The notes below the pieces were generated by a model. It saw only the letters and a program-made list of their open reading frames with translations. It was not told the DNA's origin and did no database searches. From the NCBI GenBank assembly GCA_037013495.1, contig CM072807.1:384501-448500 (forward strand): 64,000 nt of DNA, written 5' to 3'. The translations under genes were made by a program, and so were the position numbers. Position 1 is the stretch's first letter. Each line of letters opens with the position of its first letter. This document shows, one piece after another, positions 11,831 to 23,799 of this stretch. This DNA comes from Hippophae tibetana (taxonomy: Eukaryota; Streptophyta; Magnoliopsida; Rosales; Elaeagnaceae).

Positions 11831-14800
11831 CAAAGCCGTTGATAGTTTGTTTAAAAACGGAATCGATGATCAATGAATTTTTAATTATTATTTTTTTTAT
11901 TCTGGATAATGTGTAATCTAGACTAATTATAATCTAAAAATATAATTTGAAGGTGTAAAAAGAATTAAAAACTTGGTTTTTATTTATTTATTATCTACTC
12001 ATAATTGTAACGTACTATTAATTTAAACTATTTATAGAAAGAAGACAATGAATAATCACTCTTCTCCCTATCCATCCATTTTTAACCTCAACGCATAGTA
12101 AAAAATTCATAATCTTTCTTAAATAGTTTAAAAATACAAATTTTATCATAACTTCAATAAACTTAATAATAAATAATTATTTAATAAATTAAAATGACAC
12201 GTTATATCTTAGAGAATAAGTGTTGGGTCATAAATGCTATGCTGGAATGTTTTTTATTTTAAACATATATTTCAATTTTAGCATAAATTTATTTATTAAT
12301 GGTTAAAAGTGAGAAGAAAAAAAAAAGAGTACTGAAAGAGAAAAACCAAAGTTGTTTAAAAGAAAATTGTTGAAGCCTTTATTGATACTAATTTTGGACA
12401 CGTGTATTCATTTCATTTTTATCAATATACAGTAATATTAATTGAACAATAATAATTATTATTGTTTTAAAATTATTTATTTTAAAAATAAAAGAAATTT
12501 TTTTTAAATATAATTTTTTAGGTTACTTTTACTATGATAAGATTAAAAATTGATGTTAAATTTTTTATAAAGGTTTAAAAAAATACTCTTAAAAAATTAA
12601 TTAATTATTTAAGTAAATAGTAAACATACAATAATAATTATTTTATTAAAAATAGTTAATAATTTGTTACTTTAGTAAAAAAAAATATACACATATAGAT
12701 GTATCACTTTCTCGTACGATTTAAGTATGATTGATATTATATTTAATAAACAAATCAAATATAACGAAATGGTAAGTAAACAATAATTATTTGAATTAAT
12801 AGGAATTTTTATGCTTTAAAATAATACGAATTTATTTACTGTTTTTAATTGATATTGAATATAATAATAATCTCGACACAAAAAAAAAATCATTAGTTTT
12901 ACACAATTATGACATCTCATGAATGAATTGATACGTTCATTAAACGAATAAATGTAAATTATATAAATTTTTATCTTTAAGTATCAAAATAATTATCTAA
13001 TGATAATAATGTAAAATTAATACTTAATAAAACTATCAAAATAATTATTCATATAAAATATATTTATTTTATGAGTATTTTAATATATATTGATATATAT
13101 AAAAAATCTACTAAGAGTTTAAAAAAAATAAAAAAAAATACAACAATCATATTTATTAACATTTTGATCTTATGATCGAAAGGTTAACAATTAAATTAAA
13201 AAGTAAAAATTAAAAAAGTTAAATTTATAAAGTATAAAAGAAAATGAAAATAAAGAAGTGAAATGCAAAAGCTATTTTTAGCCTTTAATTTTTTTTGTTG
13301 TAAGTATGGCTTTTATCAAAGATATTTTAATATATACTTTTGCATATAAAGATATATCAAAAATTCTTATTTTAAGAGTTTTATTTACGAAAGATAAGGA
13401 AAAGAATAGTACAACTATGCACGAATATTTATTTTGTCCTCACCTGGAAGTGTAGCAAGGAAGTAGGGCATTTACAATCACATATTATATTTTCATAGTT
13501 GTTTTAAACTTATATATATATATATATAATTAAATATCATAAATTTTTTATGACTTAAATAAATAAATATATTTAATAAAAGGATTAAAAATAAAGATAA
13601 TTTAATAACTTACTCGATTTTTTATAACATAAATAAAAATATTTTTTATTATTATAAAAAAATGAATATATATTTTTATTGAGATAGTTAAAACTTAAAC
13701 TAGTTTGATAATTAAGTTATTTTTATAATATAAATAAATAAATATTTTTAATATAGTAAGAAATTAAACATATATTCTTTTTGTTAAAAAAATTCAAAAG
13801 TAAAATCAGTTTAATAATTTTTATACTTAAATATGCTAGGTATATAGTTCACCTACATTTTAACTTTTAATGATTACTAGCATCCTCTTATTAAATCATA
13901 TATAACTAACATATTTTTGAATAAAATTCAAATAATATAATCTATCAATTTATATATATTTTATATTAGTTATAAAAATTTAAATTAAATCTTATAAGTT
14001 TTTGAATAAAATTATGCACACATTTTTAAAATAATTATTATTATTGCTCTTATTCTACTAAATTAGGTCTTATAAATATTTGAACAAAATTATACACATA
14101 AAATAGTAACTATTATTATTATTAATCCTTTTGATATTATATAATTTATTTAAAAATTTATATTTTCACCAGTTAAGTAATAAATTAATAGTATTTAAAA
14201 TACTAATATATATTTTATATTTTTTAATTTATAATTAACTGAAAATTAGTTATATTAATATTTTAACTTATGATAAATAAATTTATTCTTTATAAAAATA
14301 TGTTTTCTAAATTGAAGTAAAAAAAAAAATGGTATCGTAGACAAAACGGAACAACATATAGGATTGACGAACAAAATTATCGGATTATTCAGGGAAAGCA
14401 ATTGAGCCAACGAAGAATTATACATTATTAATTAATTAAGACATTTATTAAAAAAATTATAAAAATAAAACATTAAAATTTATATCGATAAAATAATATT
14501 AAACGAAATTTAATTAAATAATATTAAATATTAAATAATTATAACTTAATTTAAATTGTCTTTAACTATATATATATATATATATGTTAAATACGAAATA
14601 ATTTATCAATTTTTTTAACACATAATTAAGAATACACAACGAAGATATAATTTTGTCTTACCCAACGCGACAATATCATACAAAAATACTTTTAAATGAA
14701 TAACTTTTTTTAAAAAAAAGAAGAAGGTTAAATTCAATTAATATATACATCGCAACAAATAGAGCCATTTTTTTTTTAAGTGATTAGCATTTTAACTTTT

Positions 14801-15100
14801 TATTAAAATAAAAGATTAATTTCGATCGACACGAATATACTGTTATTATGAAGAGTGTACGTGACGAAAAACTGTTATTCAAAATCAAACCCAAAGAAAA
14901 CTTTAAAGTCATTAGCTGGTGGACTTTTTATTATTATTATTTTTTAGCTTAGACCACCCAAATTGTCCTTCAAATTTCTTGCGTTCGATTTAATTCAAGG
15001 GTACTCTAACTTCTAGATATTTTCGTGTCCTTTGAATGAGAAAGACTTTTTACAAGGGCGTACGTGCTTGACATTTTCAATTCTAATTTCTCTGTAAATT
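11831..15100. other. AT-rich intergenic DNA between divergent genes
   Basis: About 3.3 kb separates the G gamma promoter (minus) from the CML promoter (plus). It contains AT-rich low-complexity DNA and short TA microsatellites at about 13513-13528 and 14568-14584. I see no gene, hairpin or element ends. Confidence 0.6.
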
Positions 15101-15214
15101 TTCTGGCCATATATAAAAAGACGCTATCTTGAGATCAGTTTAATTCTAAACCCATCTCTCTACCAAAACAGAGTACTCTCTTATATTTTTGTAGTTACTT
15201 AGAAAACAGAAACA
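15101..15214 (+). promoter_or_regulatory. Core promoter and 5' UTR of the calmodulin-like gene
   Basis: A canonical TATATAAAA lies at 15110-15118, about 100 bp before the ATG at 15215. That predicts a transcription start near 15145 and a leader of about 70 nt. Confidence 0.7.
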
Positions 15215-16328
15215 ATGGCAGATTCATTAACAGTTAATCAGATTGCAGAATTCAAAGAAGCTTTTTGTCTCATTGATAAGGATTCTGATGGTAAGTGTTA
15301 TTTATTTATTTATTAAGTTTTGATGGTTTATAAATTTTGAATTTATGTTATGAACTGTACGTACTCAGGCTTTATTACAATGGAAGAATTGAAAGGAATA
15401 ATTCAGTCAATTGAAGAAAAACCCACGAGAGAAGAAATTCAAGACATGATAAGTGAGGCTGATTCCGATGGAAGTGGGAATATTGATTTCGGCGACTTCT
15501 TGAATATTATGGCAAAGAAGATGAAGGTAATAATTAAGTTTCTTAATTAATTATATTGGTGATGTTTTATTAATTAATTTACCAAATTTCAGAAAATGGA
15601 AAATGTTTATGTAATTGATTTGAATTTATATAATGTTTTATTTCAGGAAACTGTTGCAGATGAGCTAAAAGAAGCCTTTAAAGTGTTTGATAGAGATCAA
15701 GATGGGTATATTTCGGCCATCGAGGTAATTTGTACGGTTATTAGTTAATCCATAATTATTATTATTTAAAAAAAAAAAAAAGTGTTAATTAACAATTTTA
15801 TTATTTTCAATACTTTTAATTTTTTAACAAAATATTTTTATAACTTTTTCCAAGTGAATCCTAGCTATTACTTAAAAAACTTTATTCAAAAATCATCATC
15901 ATTAATTATTCTTAATTTACAAAATTATATTAAATGTTAATTATAGTTTTTATTTTTATTTTCAAGTATTACAACAAATCCTAACACTATTTACAATTTT
16001 TTTTGTCAAATAATATATTACAGCTTAATATTTTTATTACACACACCTAATTAAATACTTGTAATTAGTAAAATACTTATAGTGAATAAAAACGATTTAT
16101 AATAAAGAAGTTGTTTTTTTAATAGTGCTTTCATAGATTTTTTTTATATATGAAACTAATTAAAGATGTAATATTTGGTTGATTGTGTAGTTGAGACAAG
16201 TGATGATAAATATGGGAGAAAGATTGACGGAAGAAGAGGCAGAACAGATGATTAAAGAGGCTGATTATGATGGTGATGGCTTGGTCAGCTACGATGAATT
16301 TGCCAAAATAATGATGCTTAGCAGCTAG
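15215..16328 (+). CDS. Calmodulin-like Ca2+ sensor, CML8/CML11 type, four exons
   Basis: Exons 15215-15290, 15369-15526, 15647-15724 and 16191-16328 have GT-AG introns and give 149 residues, the exact length of calmodulin. There are four EF-hand loops, at residues 21-32 (DKDSDGFITMEE), 57-68, 93-104 ([12 protein letters not shown]) and 129-140 ([12 protein letters not shown]). All keep the Ca2+ ligand pattern, except that loop 2 ends in Asp68 instead of Glu. Phrases such as EFKEAF, MAKK and [13 protein letters not shown] place it with the CML8/CML11 group rather than canonical calmodulin. Extra differences are Phe27 where plant calmodulin has Cys, and Arg115 where calmodulin has the methylated Lys. 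The first intron, inside the first EF-hand at the Gly codon, is at the position conserved in plant calmodulins. It acts as a cytosolic or nuclear Ca2+ sensor that binds target peptides. Confidence 0.93.
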
Positions 16329-16943
16329 CTAGCTAGGGACTACCAAAAAAAAAAAATAGACATTTTATAGCTAGAGAGACTTCAAAATGATGATCTTATT
16401 ATATACATTATATAGTACTTCTGGTGCATATATCTTTGATGTGATCCCTAACGTTTTAATTATCTTTAATGATATCCTCAAATATTTTGCAAATGAGCTG
16501 TAATACCCTCGATTTTTAATGAATTTTAAAAAATGTCCCGGATATTAATAAAATCGTTACTTTCAGATTTTGACACCAAATTACGTCCATGAAAATATAT
16601 AACTATTTTTTTTTATCAATTTCTATATTAACAAAATACTCAAATTATAATTTCTACATGAGGCAAATTTGTGAAAGAAAAAAAATATAAAGTTTGAAAT
16701 TAATGATCGCACATTTTCGATTACGAAAGGTAAAGTTAAATGTAAAGTAAGCTAACGGAACGGAACGGAACATATACAAAAAGTATATATAGGAATTTAG
16801 ACAATGATTGCTAATCAATTTACTAAAAGTAAATTCATCAACTTACAAAACCCATTTACGTCAACAATCCAAATAACGCAGAAAAACCCAAAAGGGAAAA
16901 TTGGCATAAAAAGTTGATTTAAATTGTGGGTGTACAGAGTTAG
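16329..16943 (+). other. 3' UTR of the CML gene and short spacer
   Basis: The sequence after the stop is a probable 3' UTR to about 16450-16500. From about 16500 a TGTAATACCC-CGATTTT-like start resembles the first bases of some Ty3 LTRs, but no partner or boundary was found, so I leave it unassigned. Confidence 0.35.
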
Positions 16944-17030
16944 CTAGCGAGACTGATAAGGTTGCATGAGCTTGTATGAATCGAAATTTTCTTTTCCTCC
17001 AAAGCTAGAAGAACGATTAGCTGAATGGGC
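16944..17030 (-). CDS. Candidate terminal exon of an unidentified minus-strand gene
   Basis: On the minus strand a good acceptor (TTTTATTTTCTTAG) is followed by a 28-codon open stretch beginning AHSANRSSSFGGKENF, ending LMQPYQSR and then a TAG stop at 16946-16944. The composition (Ser, Gly, Lys, Gln, Tyr) is protein-like and quite unlike translations of the AT-rich surroundings. It lies tail to tail with the CML gene. I could not find its upstream exons. The (TA)n tract at 17080-17111 and repeats beyond it lie in the inferred intron. I do not recognise the protein; it may be a real gene end or a decayed fragment. Confidence 0.35.
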   Translation of the reverse strand, partial: AHSANRSSSFGGKENFDSYKLMQPYQSR

Positions 17031-17075
17031 CTAAGAAAATAAAAATATAAACCCTTAGTAAAGAAGAAGATAATG

Positions 17076-17079
<4 letters not shown>

Positions 17080-17111
<32 letters not shown>
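17080..17111. repeat. (TA)n microsatellite
   Basis: About 16 TA units in a row. Confidence 0.95.
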
Positions 17112-17113
<2 letters not shown>

Positions 17114-17680
17114 AGTAAACTTTATAATATTAGATTCTCACTTCCATTATTCATCTTTTTACTTTTTATTTATTTTCGTCTTCACTCGTTCCTTCTTAAT
17201 ACATGTGCTATTCGTTTATGTGAAAGTTTAAGAGGGATGGTCTATTGTGATGTTAACGAAAATGAGGGGAGAGAGAGATGGATATGTTACAATTTGTGAT
17301 GAAGATAAAAGACGATGATAGAGAGATCGATGGGTGCGATGTTGAGGAAGAAGATGACTGACTGTTTAGCAATTTTCATATCTAATAACAAATTATCTTT
17401 TTGCCCTTAAGTTTTACCATTCATTTTAACTCAATTAATTGGGAGGATATCTTTGATATTTTCAATAGGTTGAGAGTATCTTTCAAAATAATTAAAAAGT
17501 CGACTGCATCAATAAAATTTCCACACCTAGGTAGGTATCTTTATAGTTAAAAATTAAAATTGCTTGGAGATTTGTTAAATAATCATTTTAAATTTATTTT
17601 ATTAGTTTTGATAGTTAAAAAAATATATATATATTAAAATAATAACTTATTAATTAATCAAACACAGTAATCAATAATTG

Positions 17681-18263
17681 TGTTTGATTAATTAAAGAAA
17701 AAACTTAAACAAATATAATCTTATTTTTACAAAACTTTTTGAAAGAGAGCATAAAAATAATTAAAAAATTATAATAAATGTGATTTTAAAAAACAAGAAG
17801 CATTGAGATGTTTAAATAAAAAATATCGAAGTCTTATTGTTAGGTTAAAGTCTAATTATAAATATGTCAAATAAATAATTCATAAAATAGTGAATTATAG
17901 AGATAATACGATAATTGTAACGTTTGACTCCATTAAATACTTAGATTAAAGTTAAATCCCTTGTCACTAGATAGATCAAAATAATAAGTTCGATTAATTG
18001 AAATCTTTTTTTAATTGATCTAGACAACGATTAATAAAAACCTGAGACAATTAGATCTAATACAATAAATTCTTAATTGATTGAATTCAACTTTGATCGA
18101 TTTACCCCAATTTTAAATTTCACTCGAGAGGGCTTAGATCGTACATGATCGATCTAGATCAATAGTGATATTGAAAACGCGTCTAGAAATTAAATTACAT
18201 TTAAATGTATTATTTATAAATATCGTCAACACTCATATATGGCTTACAATCATCCTCCTTGGT
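17681..18263 (-). repeat. Copia-like LTR (family B) with adjacent polypurine tract, fossil
   Basis: On the minus strand the LTR starts TGTAAGCCATATATGAG at 18248 and runs to about 17681. A polypurine tract (ACCAAGGAGGATGAT) lies directly before it at 18263-18249, as in copia elements. It aligns over most of its length with 61921-62660, sharing blocks such as CTTATTTTT-CAAAACTTTTTGAAAG and AAATTAAATTA. It is a remnant 3' LTR; no coding part was recognised to its right. Confidence 0.6.
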
Positions 18264-19097
18264 ATATTTGTTTGACAAAACATTTCTCTTACTACATAAC
18301 GTTTATAAAAAAATAAATTTTACATCGTGGACTATCATATGATCTAGTGAAACCATCTTCACTTGAATCTTAACAACTTATATGTATACTAAAAATCAAA
18401 ACAAAAAATAGTCATACAATTTATCTTGAAAGACCTATTGTTTATTAGTTCAATGCATATAACAATAAAAAAAATGAAAAAAACATATATAAATATTGAG
18501 TAATAATAGATATAATATTTAAATATTATACCTCTATACGACTGAATAGAACACTTTTGGTGTTCTATATCCAATCTCCCTCATTAAATATTTTTCCATT
18601 AACTCTTTTCCTCTCTGTCACACGAATAAATAATATAGCTTTGAAGTAATGATTTTTTTTTAAATTAAGGATAATAGATTTATTTAATCATAACTAGAAT
18701 ATAACACTCAATTGATAAATTAATATTGTTTAAAATGTGACTATCCATTGATAGAGTAAATATATAGACAAAAAATATAGACATACTAACACATATAGTA
18801 ACATATTGAAAAAAGTATCACTTATCATAAAAAAAAGTATAATTGAGCCCTTACCATTTACAAAATATAATTATCTACCAAGAGAGAACTTAATGATTTC
18901 TTTTGTATATAAGAGATTGGTTATTTATGTATTTTTTCTTTTCATTTAATAATTTTTTATTAAGGAAATATGTATGAGTCGTAAATTTAGTATAATGATT
19001 TTCACACTAATTATGAATAGTCTTACTTACTCGTTGTGATAGCTTCATGATAACGGTATTTTATATAGTTATTTTCATTCATTTTATTAATTAAAAT
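18264..19097. other. AT-rich DNA, probably decayed internal retroelement sequence
   Basis: The first 300 bp would be the 3' end of the internal region of the family B element. I see no readable protein. The rest is AT-rich with no feature. Confidence 0.4.
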
Positions 19098-20805
19098 TGT
19101 TATGTTCTTAATGTTTTTAGTTAATTTTAGTTTCATAAATTAGTATTTACTGTTTTTTAAATATTTTAATAAAAATTAAATAATTTGTATCTAAAACGTA
19201 CTTAATTACAAATTTGTGTCCAAAAATATAATTTCAAATAAAAGAGTGTTTAATTGCAATTTGTAAAAGTCGAAAATATAATTTAAATTAAAATCGGGCT
19301 TAATTTTAATTATTAAAAGTTTAAAAATTTAATTTAAATTACCAAAAGGGCTATATTGCAATTAAACAAAGTTTAAAATGTAATTTGAAAAATATTTGTG
19401 GGTGAAAATACAATTAATAAAAGTGATTTTTCTGTGCAGGAGAGAAATTTCACGCGGCATCATCCACGCTTCACTGTGGACCGTCAGATCAACGCATAAA
19501 AGGTTAGGATGCGCGCGTGTTCTTCAAACCCGACCAAGGAGAGTGGGTGCATAATTCCTCTATCACGCAGCTCGGCGCCCGAGTGGGGCCCACTGCTGCG
19601 TAGGCCGACGTGCAGGTGGGACCCACATCTCTGATGCGTCCAGCCGTTGTCCCCCATGTACTCATGCCTCTGATCCCGTGCGTTGAGCTCTGCGTGCAAC
19701 CGGATTTTCCGCGAATCAGATGCTGACACGTGGCATGCATAATGAATTAAAAATTTCATAATCGGCGGCCTGTCTCACGCGTGAATTAATTAATATTTTC
19801 GATATCAAATTTCGATACGCGTGATTTTATTTTTTCGATATAAAAATTATTACGTGTTTTATAAAAAAAATAAAATAAAAAATATAATAATTAGATGTAT
19901 TATTTTTAGCTATAAATAGGAGATAAGATGATAGTTTTAAAAAGTTTTGGAGTTTTGGGTAGAGTTTAATTTTCTTGTGGTGCTCGGTTTTGGACGGTAG
20001 AACACGCAGAAGCCATTTTTTGGCTTTTGTTGTGTTCTGCGTGTGCCAAATATTTGTTGTAAGTGTTGTTTTAAATTTCCTTCTTCTTCATCTTATTTTT
20101 CTGAATCTGTTGTAATTTTTATTTTAATTTTATGAAGTAATTTAATTTTTCTAGGGTTGCATTTGATCTTAATTTATGATGCTTTTTAATTATTTTTGAT
20201 AGATTTATAAGACGTTCAATTTGTTCGTTCTATTTTGTGCGTAATGTTTTTTGATTATTTACGAATCTTATCAAAACGATCCGTGACACATGAATAAACT
20301 TGGAAGAGGCATTTGTGTGTATATTGCTCATAAATAGAATGACATGTATGATGAAGGATATGAATATACCCTAATTGTATGTGTGGCCATTTGAAAACTT
20401 AGAACGTAATGAATCTCAGTGAATTTAATTCTCATAGGAATATAGTGAATTAATTTAACGAGGTGTGTTTGTACGGAGCTCTGAAGAGATGTATGAATAA
20501 AATTAGAAGTTTTCGGTTGACAAATTAAATGTACTAAAAAATATAAATAAAAAGAAAATAAAAAGATTTGAGTTGATTAATTTGGTGAAAAATTGCAATC
20601 CTAGATTTTTTTAATTTTGTTTTTAAACTCTTTTCTTACATTTATTCGAATCAACTATCGTTTTGAATAAAATCAGAGAGAGATAATTTTAGTACTCAAC
20701 AAACTATAGTAACAAATCTCCGTGGGAACGATAACTTACTTATCAAATTTATTACTTGTGACCGTGTATAATTGTACGTTTTTTGTGTGTTGTAAAATAC
20801 ACAAC
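19098..20805 (+). mobile_element. Solo LTR of a Ty3 Tat-like retrotransposon, fossil
   Basis: The stretch starts TGTTATGTTCTTAATG and passes through repeated blocks of the type ATTTAAATTA/GGGTATAATTGCAATTAA. It then holds a GC-rich island (about 19450-19740), a TATAAATAGGAGA promoter-like motif at about 19911, a pyrimidine-rich leader and a terminal part with CTCCGTGGGAACGATAACTTACTTATC, ending near TACACAACA. This layout is typical of the long LTRs of Tat-group Ty3 elements. No internal coding region adjoins it, so I call it solo. The ends are approximate and I could not confirm a target duplication. Confidence 0.6.
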
Positions 20806-21854
20806 ACTTCACATATTAGAATAAATAACCTATTTTAACATAAACATTTTTTTTGTTAGATATTCATATTGTATGGTTTTAAGGGCAAGTAGATAATATA
20901 TATATATTTTGTTATTTTTGGATCACAAAAAATCAATAGATATATAATCTCTGTTTCTTTGTCATATACCTTCACAGTTTTTTTTCCATGTCAAAGACCA
21001 GTATAATTGATGTGAATTTGTGGAGGGAATTTTTAAGTGTTCCTCTATATCACTTTAACGAAGGAAGTTGTACAAATTTATCTCTAATAACGACACGAAT
21101 TCATAATGGACAATCCCATTTATTTTTTATGCTAAGAGTTTGAGTATCAACTACTTTTACTAACTAAATTTATCAGTGAAATTAAAATATTTTAATCACA
21201 TTATTTCTATAAATATATATAAATTATTTGATTTTTTAAAATTATCATATAATTTTTATAAATTTAATAATTTATGTATTATTTATAAGAATTATAAGAT
21301 TAAAATATTTTAATAACTTAACTTTTAGATTACTTTTTCCTAGTGACTTTTGTTAATCGAATGTTACTAATTTTAACGACTTTTTTATTTTATTTTTTGT
21401 AAGTTTGCCTATTATCAAGTAATAAACATCAGGGTTAATTCATTTTTTATATACATGAGGTAATTATTTAAATGATTTTATTTAGAAAAGAATATATTAT
21501 GTTTTACAACATATATTATGATAAAAGATAAATATTTTTATAAAAATATAGGTTGTTTTAAATTTTAAAAAAATATTATATATTTGTTTGTTGTAGGATT
21601 AAAAGTGAATTCCGGGATCATATAATAAAATATTAATTAATTGTGCTCTTACATATCAATAGATGTAAAAAAAAAAAAAAAAGTTGTTGTGAGAGTTGTT
21701 CTTCTAAACATTTGTTTGTAGTCATTTCTATACTTACGCGGTGCAAAGGATGTTACGACGTTTTGTGTACGCCAAGTCGTCCCTTAGCGTTTTGTAAGTT
21801 AATTAATATTTCTGCTTAATTTTCACGCAAAAGCAAAACCTCTAAAACCCACTC
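20806..21854 (+). other. Intergenic DNA and promoter region of the 21855 gene
   Basis: The region is AT-rich to about 21690. The last 150 bp before the ATG are less AT-rich and probably hold the promoter and leader. A poly-A run lies at about 21667-21682. No clear TATA motif was chosen. Confidence 0.45.
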
Positions 21855-22514
21855 ATGGATCCCTTGCCTTCGCAAAATATGGATGACTACTCATCATCTG
21901 CGACAACCATCACATTTGACCATCCGATTCCTTTGCTGCGCGTACCGGTACCGGTCGGTCCAGCCGACGACCCCTCTGCGGGTCGGTACGTTCTTGCATT
22001 CCGAGACTCCCACGCTTGGGCAAACGCGTACAAGGCCTGTGAATCCAAGATCATTGAACAGTGTGAGGCTGGGACGAGGATTGGCTGCGCGATTAGTGCT
22101 TCGAACAAGTGTAAGCCTCCTTGGTGGAGGGCTGTTTTGGGTTTGGGAGTTCTCGATTTGAAGGATAGAGAGCGATGCGAAGAGCAAGAAATGGAGTGTT
22201 GTTTAGCTGCGGCGAAGGACAAGTGTGTCGGGTTTGCAAAAGAGAGGTGTTTGAAGTCGTTTAGGGATGGGAGAATAGCGGTAAGATCCAGGGGGTTGAA
22301 TCTAAAGCTGTGTGAGAAGTCAGTTTGCTGGGCAACTATGGTCGATGGTAGTATGTGGGTTACTTTGATGGGATTGGATAAATTGGGTCCGTGGAGTTTG
22401 GTAACTACCGAATTGGGCGTGACTAATTGTCGGGCGACAGAGTTACTTGGCTCTGATCCTGAAGTTGATTCTATTATGGGTGAAACTAGTGGTAGTGGGG
22501 CATGGAAGTTATGA
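21855..22514 (+). CDS. Plant protein of unknown function with a C-x7-C cysteine ladder
   Basis: This is a single-exon frame of 219 residues, GC-richer than its surroundings. The ATG at 21855 is the first in frame. Residues 1-43 are low in structure and rich in Pro, Ser and Thr. Residues 44-145 are the likely conserved core, beginning RYVLAFRDSHAWANAY. Cysteines fall at 62, 70, 78 and 86, then 108, 116, 124 and 132, i.e. two series spaced exactly eight residues apart and separated by a Trp-rich link (KPPWW, residues 87-91). Cys115, 153, 158 and 192 are extra. There is no clear signal peptide and no long hydrophobic segment. The regular spacing suggests two helices each with a cysteine stripe, suited to disulfide pairing or metal binding. 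I do not recognise the family and assign no function. The long frame antisense to it is a shadow. Confidence 0.72.
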   Translation: MDPLPSQNMDDYSSSATTITFDHPIPLLRVPVPVGPADDPSAGRYVLAFRDSHAWANAYKACESKIIEQCEAGTRIGCAISASNKCKPPWWRAVLGLGVLDLKDRERCEEQEMECCLAAAKDKCVGFAKERCLKSFRDGRIAVRSRGLNLKLCEKSVCWATMVDGSMWVTLMGLDKLGPWSLVTTELGVTNCRATELLGSDPEVDSIMGETSGSGAWKL

Positions 22515-23012
22515 TTAAGGGAATGAGTCCTATACTTCGTTGGATTTTGGAAAAGTCCATGCCATGGATGCTGCATATGTATAATTTATGGGGATAGTTC
22601 ACAGTTCACAGTTCACATTCAGTCTGATACTACTGCAAGCTCTATCTGCTGAGGTATGTCTGATTTAACTTCTAGTTTAAGATTTAATATATATTACAAG
22701 AAAACTATAGAAGAATGAGAAGATCGAAAGGACAATCCATTTAGACTGCAGGGCTAACAGTTGACATATCATGTATTTCCTGTATGGTGTTATGGTATTT
22801 CCACGTTTAAAATTCTTGCTGCACCCTGCTATCTTTTGAAAATGTCTAGATGTTTAATGTCTGTATTTTGATATACTAGGAAATGTGGCTCTTGTGTATT
22901 ATTGTTTCGTGATTTATTTGTGCCTTATGTTACAGCTAACTGTTAGCACTCATCATCACTAATTGGTTGTTAGCTGTAGTAGATACAATGTTTTCTTTAA
23001 ACAATCTTCTCT
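22515..23012 (+). other. 3' flank of the 21855 gene, with a segment duplicated at 27205-27370
   Basis: A GAG-GTATGT donor-like site at about 22650 and an acceptor-like TTATGTTACAG at about 22935 could mark a spliced 3' UTR. The block at about 22800-22935 (TTCTTGCTGCACCCTGCTATC to GGAAATGTGGCTCTTGTGTATTAT) recurs at 27216-27330 at about 75-80 percent identity. Confidence 0.4.
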
Positions 23013-23245
23013 ATTGATTGAACATTTTGGTTACATCTCTATAGGATTTGATGTTGACTATTAAAAAGCATATTAATAACATTTCTACTAATTCCAAGCA
23101 CATAGATAATTATTTCTATTATTTCCAATTAGAGTCAAAATTCAAGAGACTTTGGATATCTCAAACACATGAAATACAAAAATATACAGATAAAAATCTA
23201 ATAGGGAATTCTATCTGTTTTTGAAAATTTGGTTTAGTTTTTGTT
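23013..23245 (+). repeat. Duplicated segment, copy 1 (partner 26913-27200)
   Basis: Shared blocks include TCTACTAATTCCAAGCACATAGAT and AAAAATCTAATAG-GAATT, then TTTGGTTTAGTTT. The minus-strand end TGTTAGAAACTAAACC of the partner resembles an LTR start, so this may be an LTR fragment. Confidence 0.5.
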
Positions 23246-23799
23246 GTATAGCTTCTTAGTGAGCAAATTGAAAAAGTTCCACATTGATTAGGAATGAAAG
23301 TTGGTGTTGTATTTTGGGTTATAAATAAAGCCCCTTCCTCCACTTCTAAATCATCCCAAAATATCTTCTTCCTTTTTGTAAGAGTAATTGATTACACAAT
23401 TTTGTCCAATTAGTTCCACATAGTTGTAATTTTCCTACCATGACTCTTTGGAGTAAAATTTGCGATCGAGTATCGATGTCTAATTGTGCATTGTTCTCCT
23501 TGCAAAGTTGTGTTACCAAAGGCTTAGTGAAAGAAAACACACGCAAGGTGTCCTTACTTTTGATGGTAACTATCTCTTGAATCATTTCATTCATGTGCTT
23601 GAAAAATATTATGGCATATACTCTTTTAACCAGAATAGCACAATAACCCTCATCTTTGATCTTCAATTTTCTAAACTTGGAATTGTGCTTTTCTTTCTCT
23701 TAAGCCAAAAATTTGTTCCACATTCACTCATTGTAGATCAAATACTAGTGGAGTCTAATGAACTACTTAGCTCAACAAGTTTAAGGTTTATATAATGAA
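23246..23799. other. Probable decayed retroelement sequence
   Basis: The segment CCACATTGATTAGGAATGAAAG followed by TTGGGTTATAAATAAAG resembles the promoter part of many plant LTRs. Moderately long frames exist on both strands at 23346-23795 but match no family I recognise. I treat it as broken element sequence. Confidence 0.3.

Noticed and set aside
17281-17366. 27-codon plus-strand frame starting MDMLQFVMKIKDDD
   Set aside because: It has no supporting splice sites, leader or conserved match that I know. An acidic short frame of this size is expected by chance.
19484-19759. Overlapping minus-strand frames in the GC-rich island
   Set aside because: They lie inside a solo LTR, overlap each other in two frames and match no family. 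Lack of stops follows from base composition.
21887-22576. 229-codon minus-strand frame antisense to the 21855 gene
   Set aside because: It is the mirror of a GC-richer coding region. The plus-strand reading has the regular cysteine pattern and coding-like composition, so the antisense frame is a shadow.
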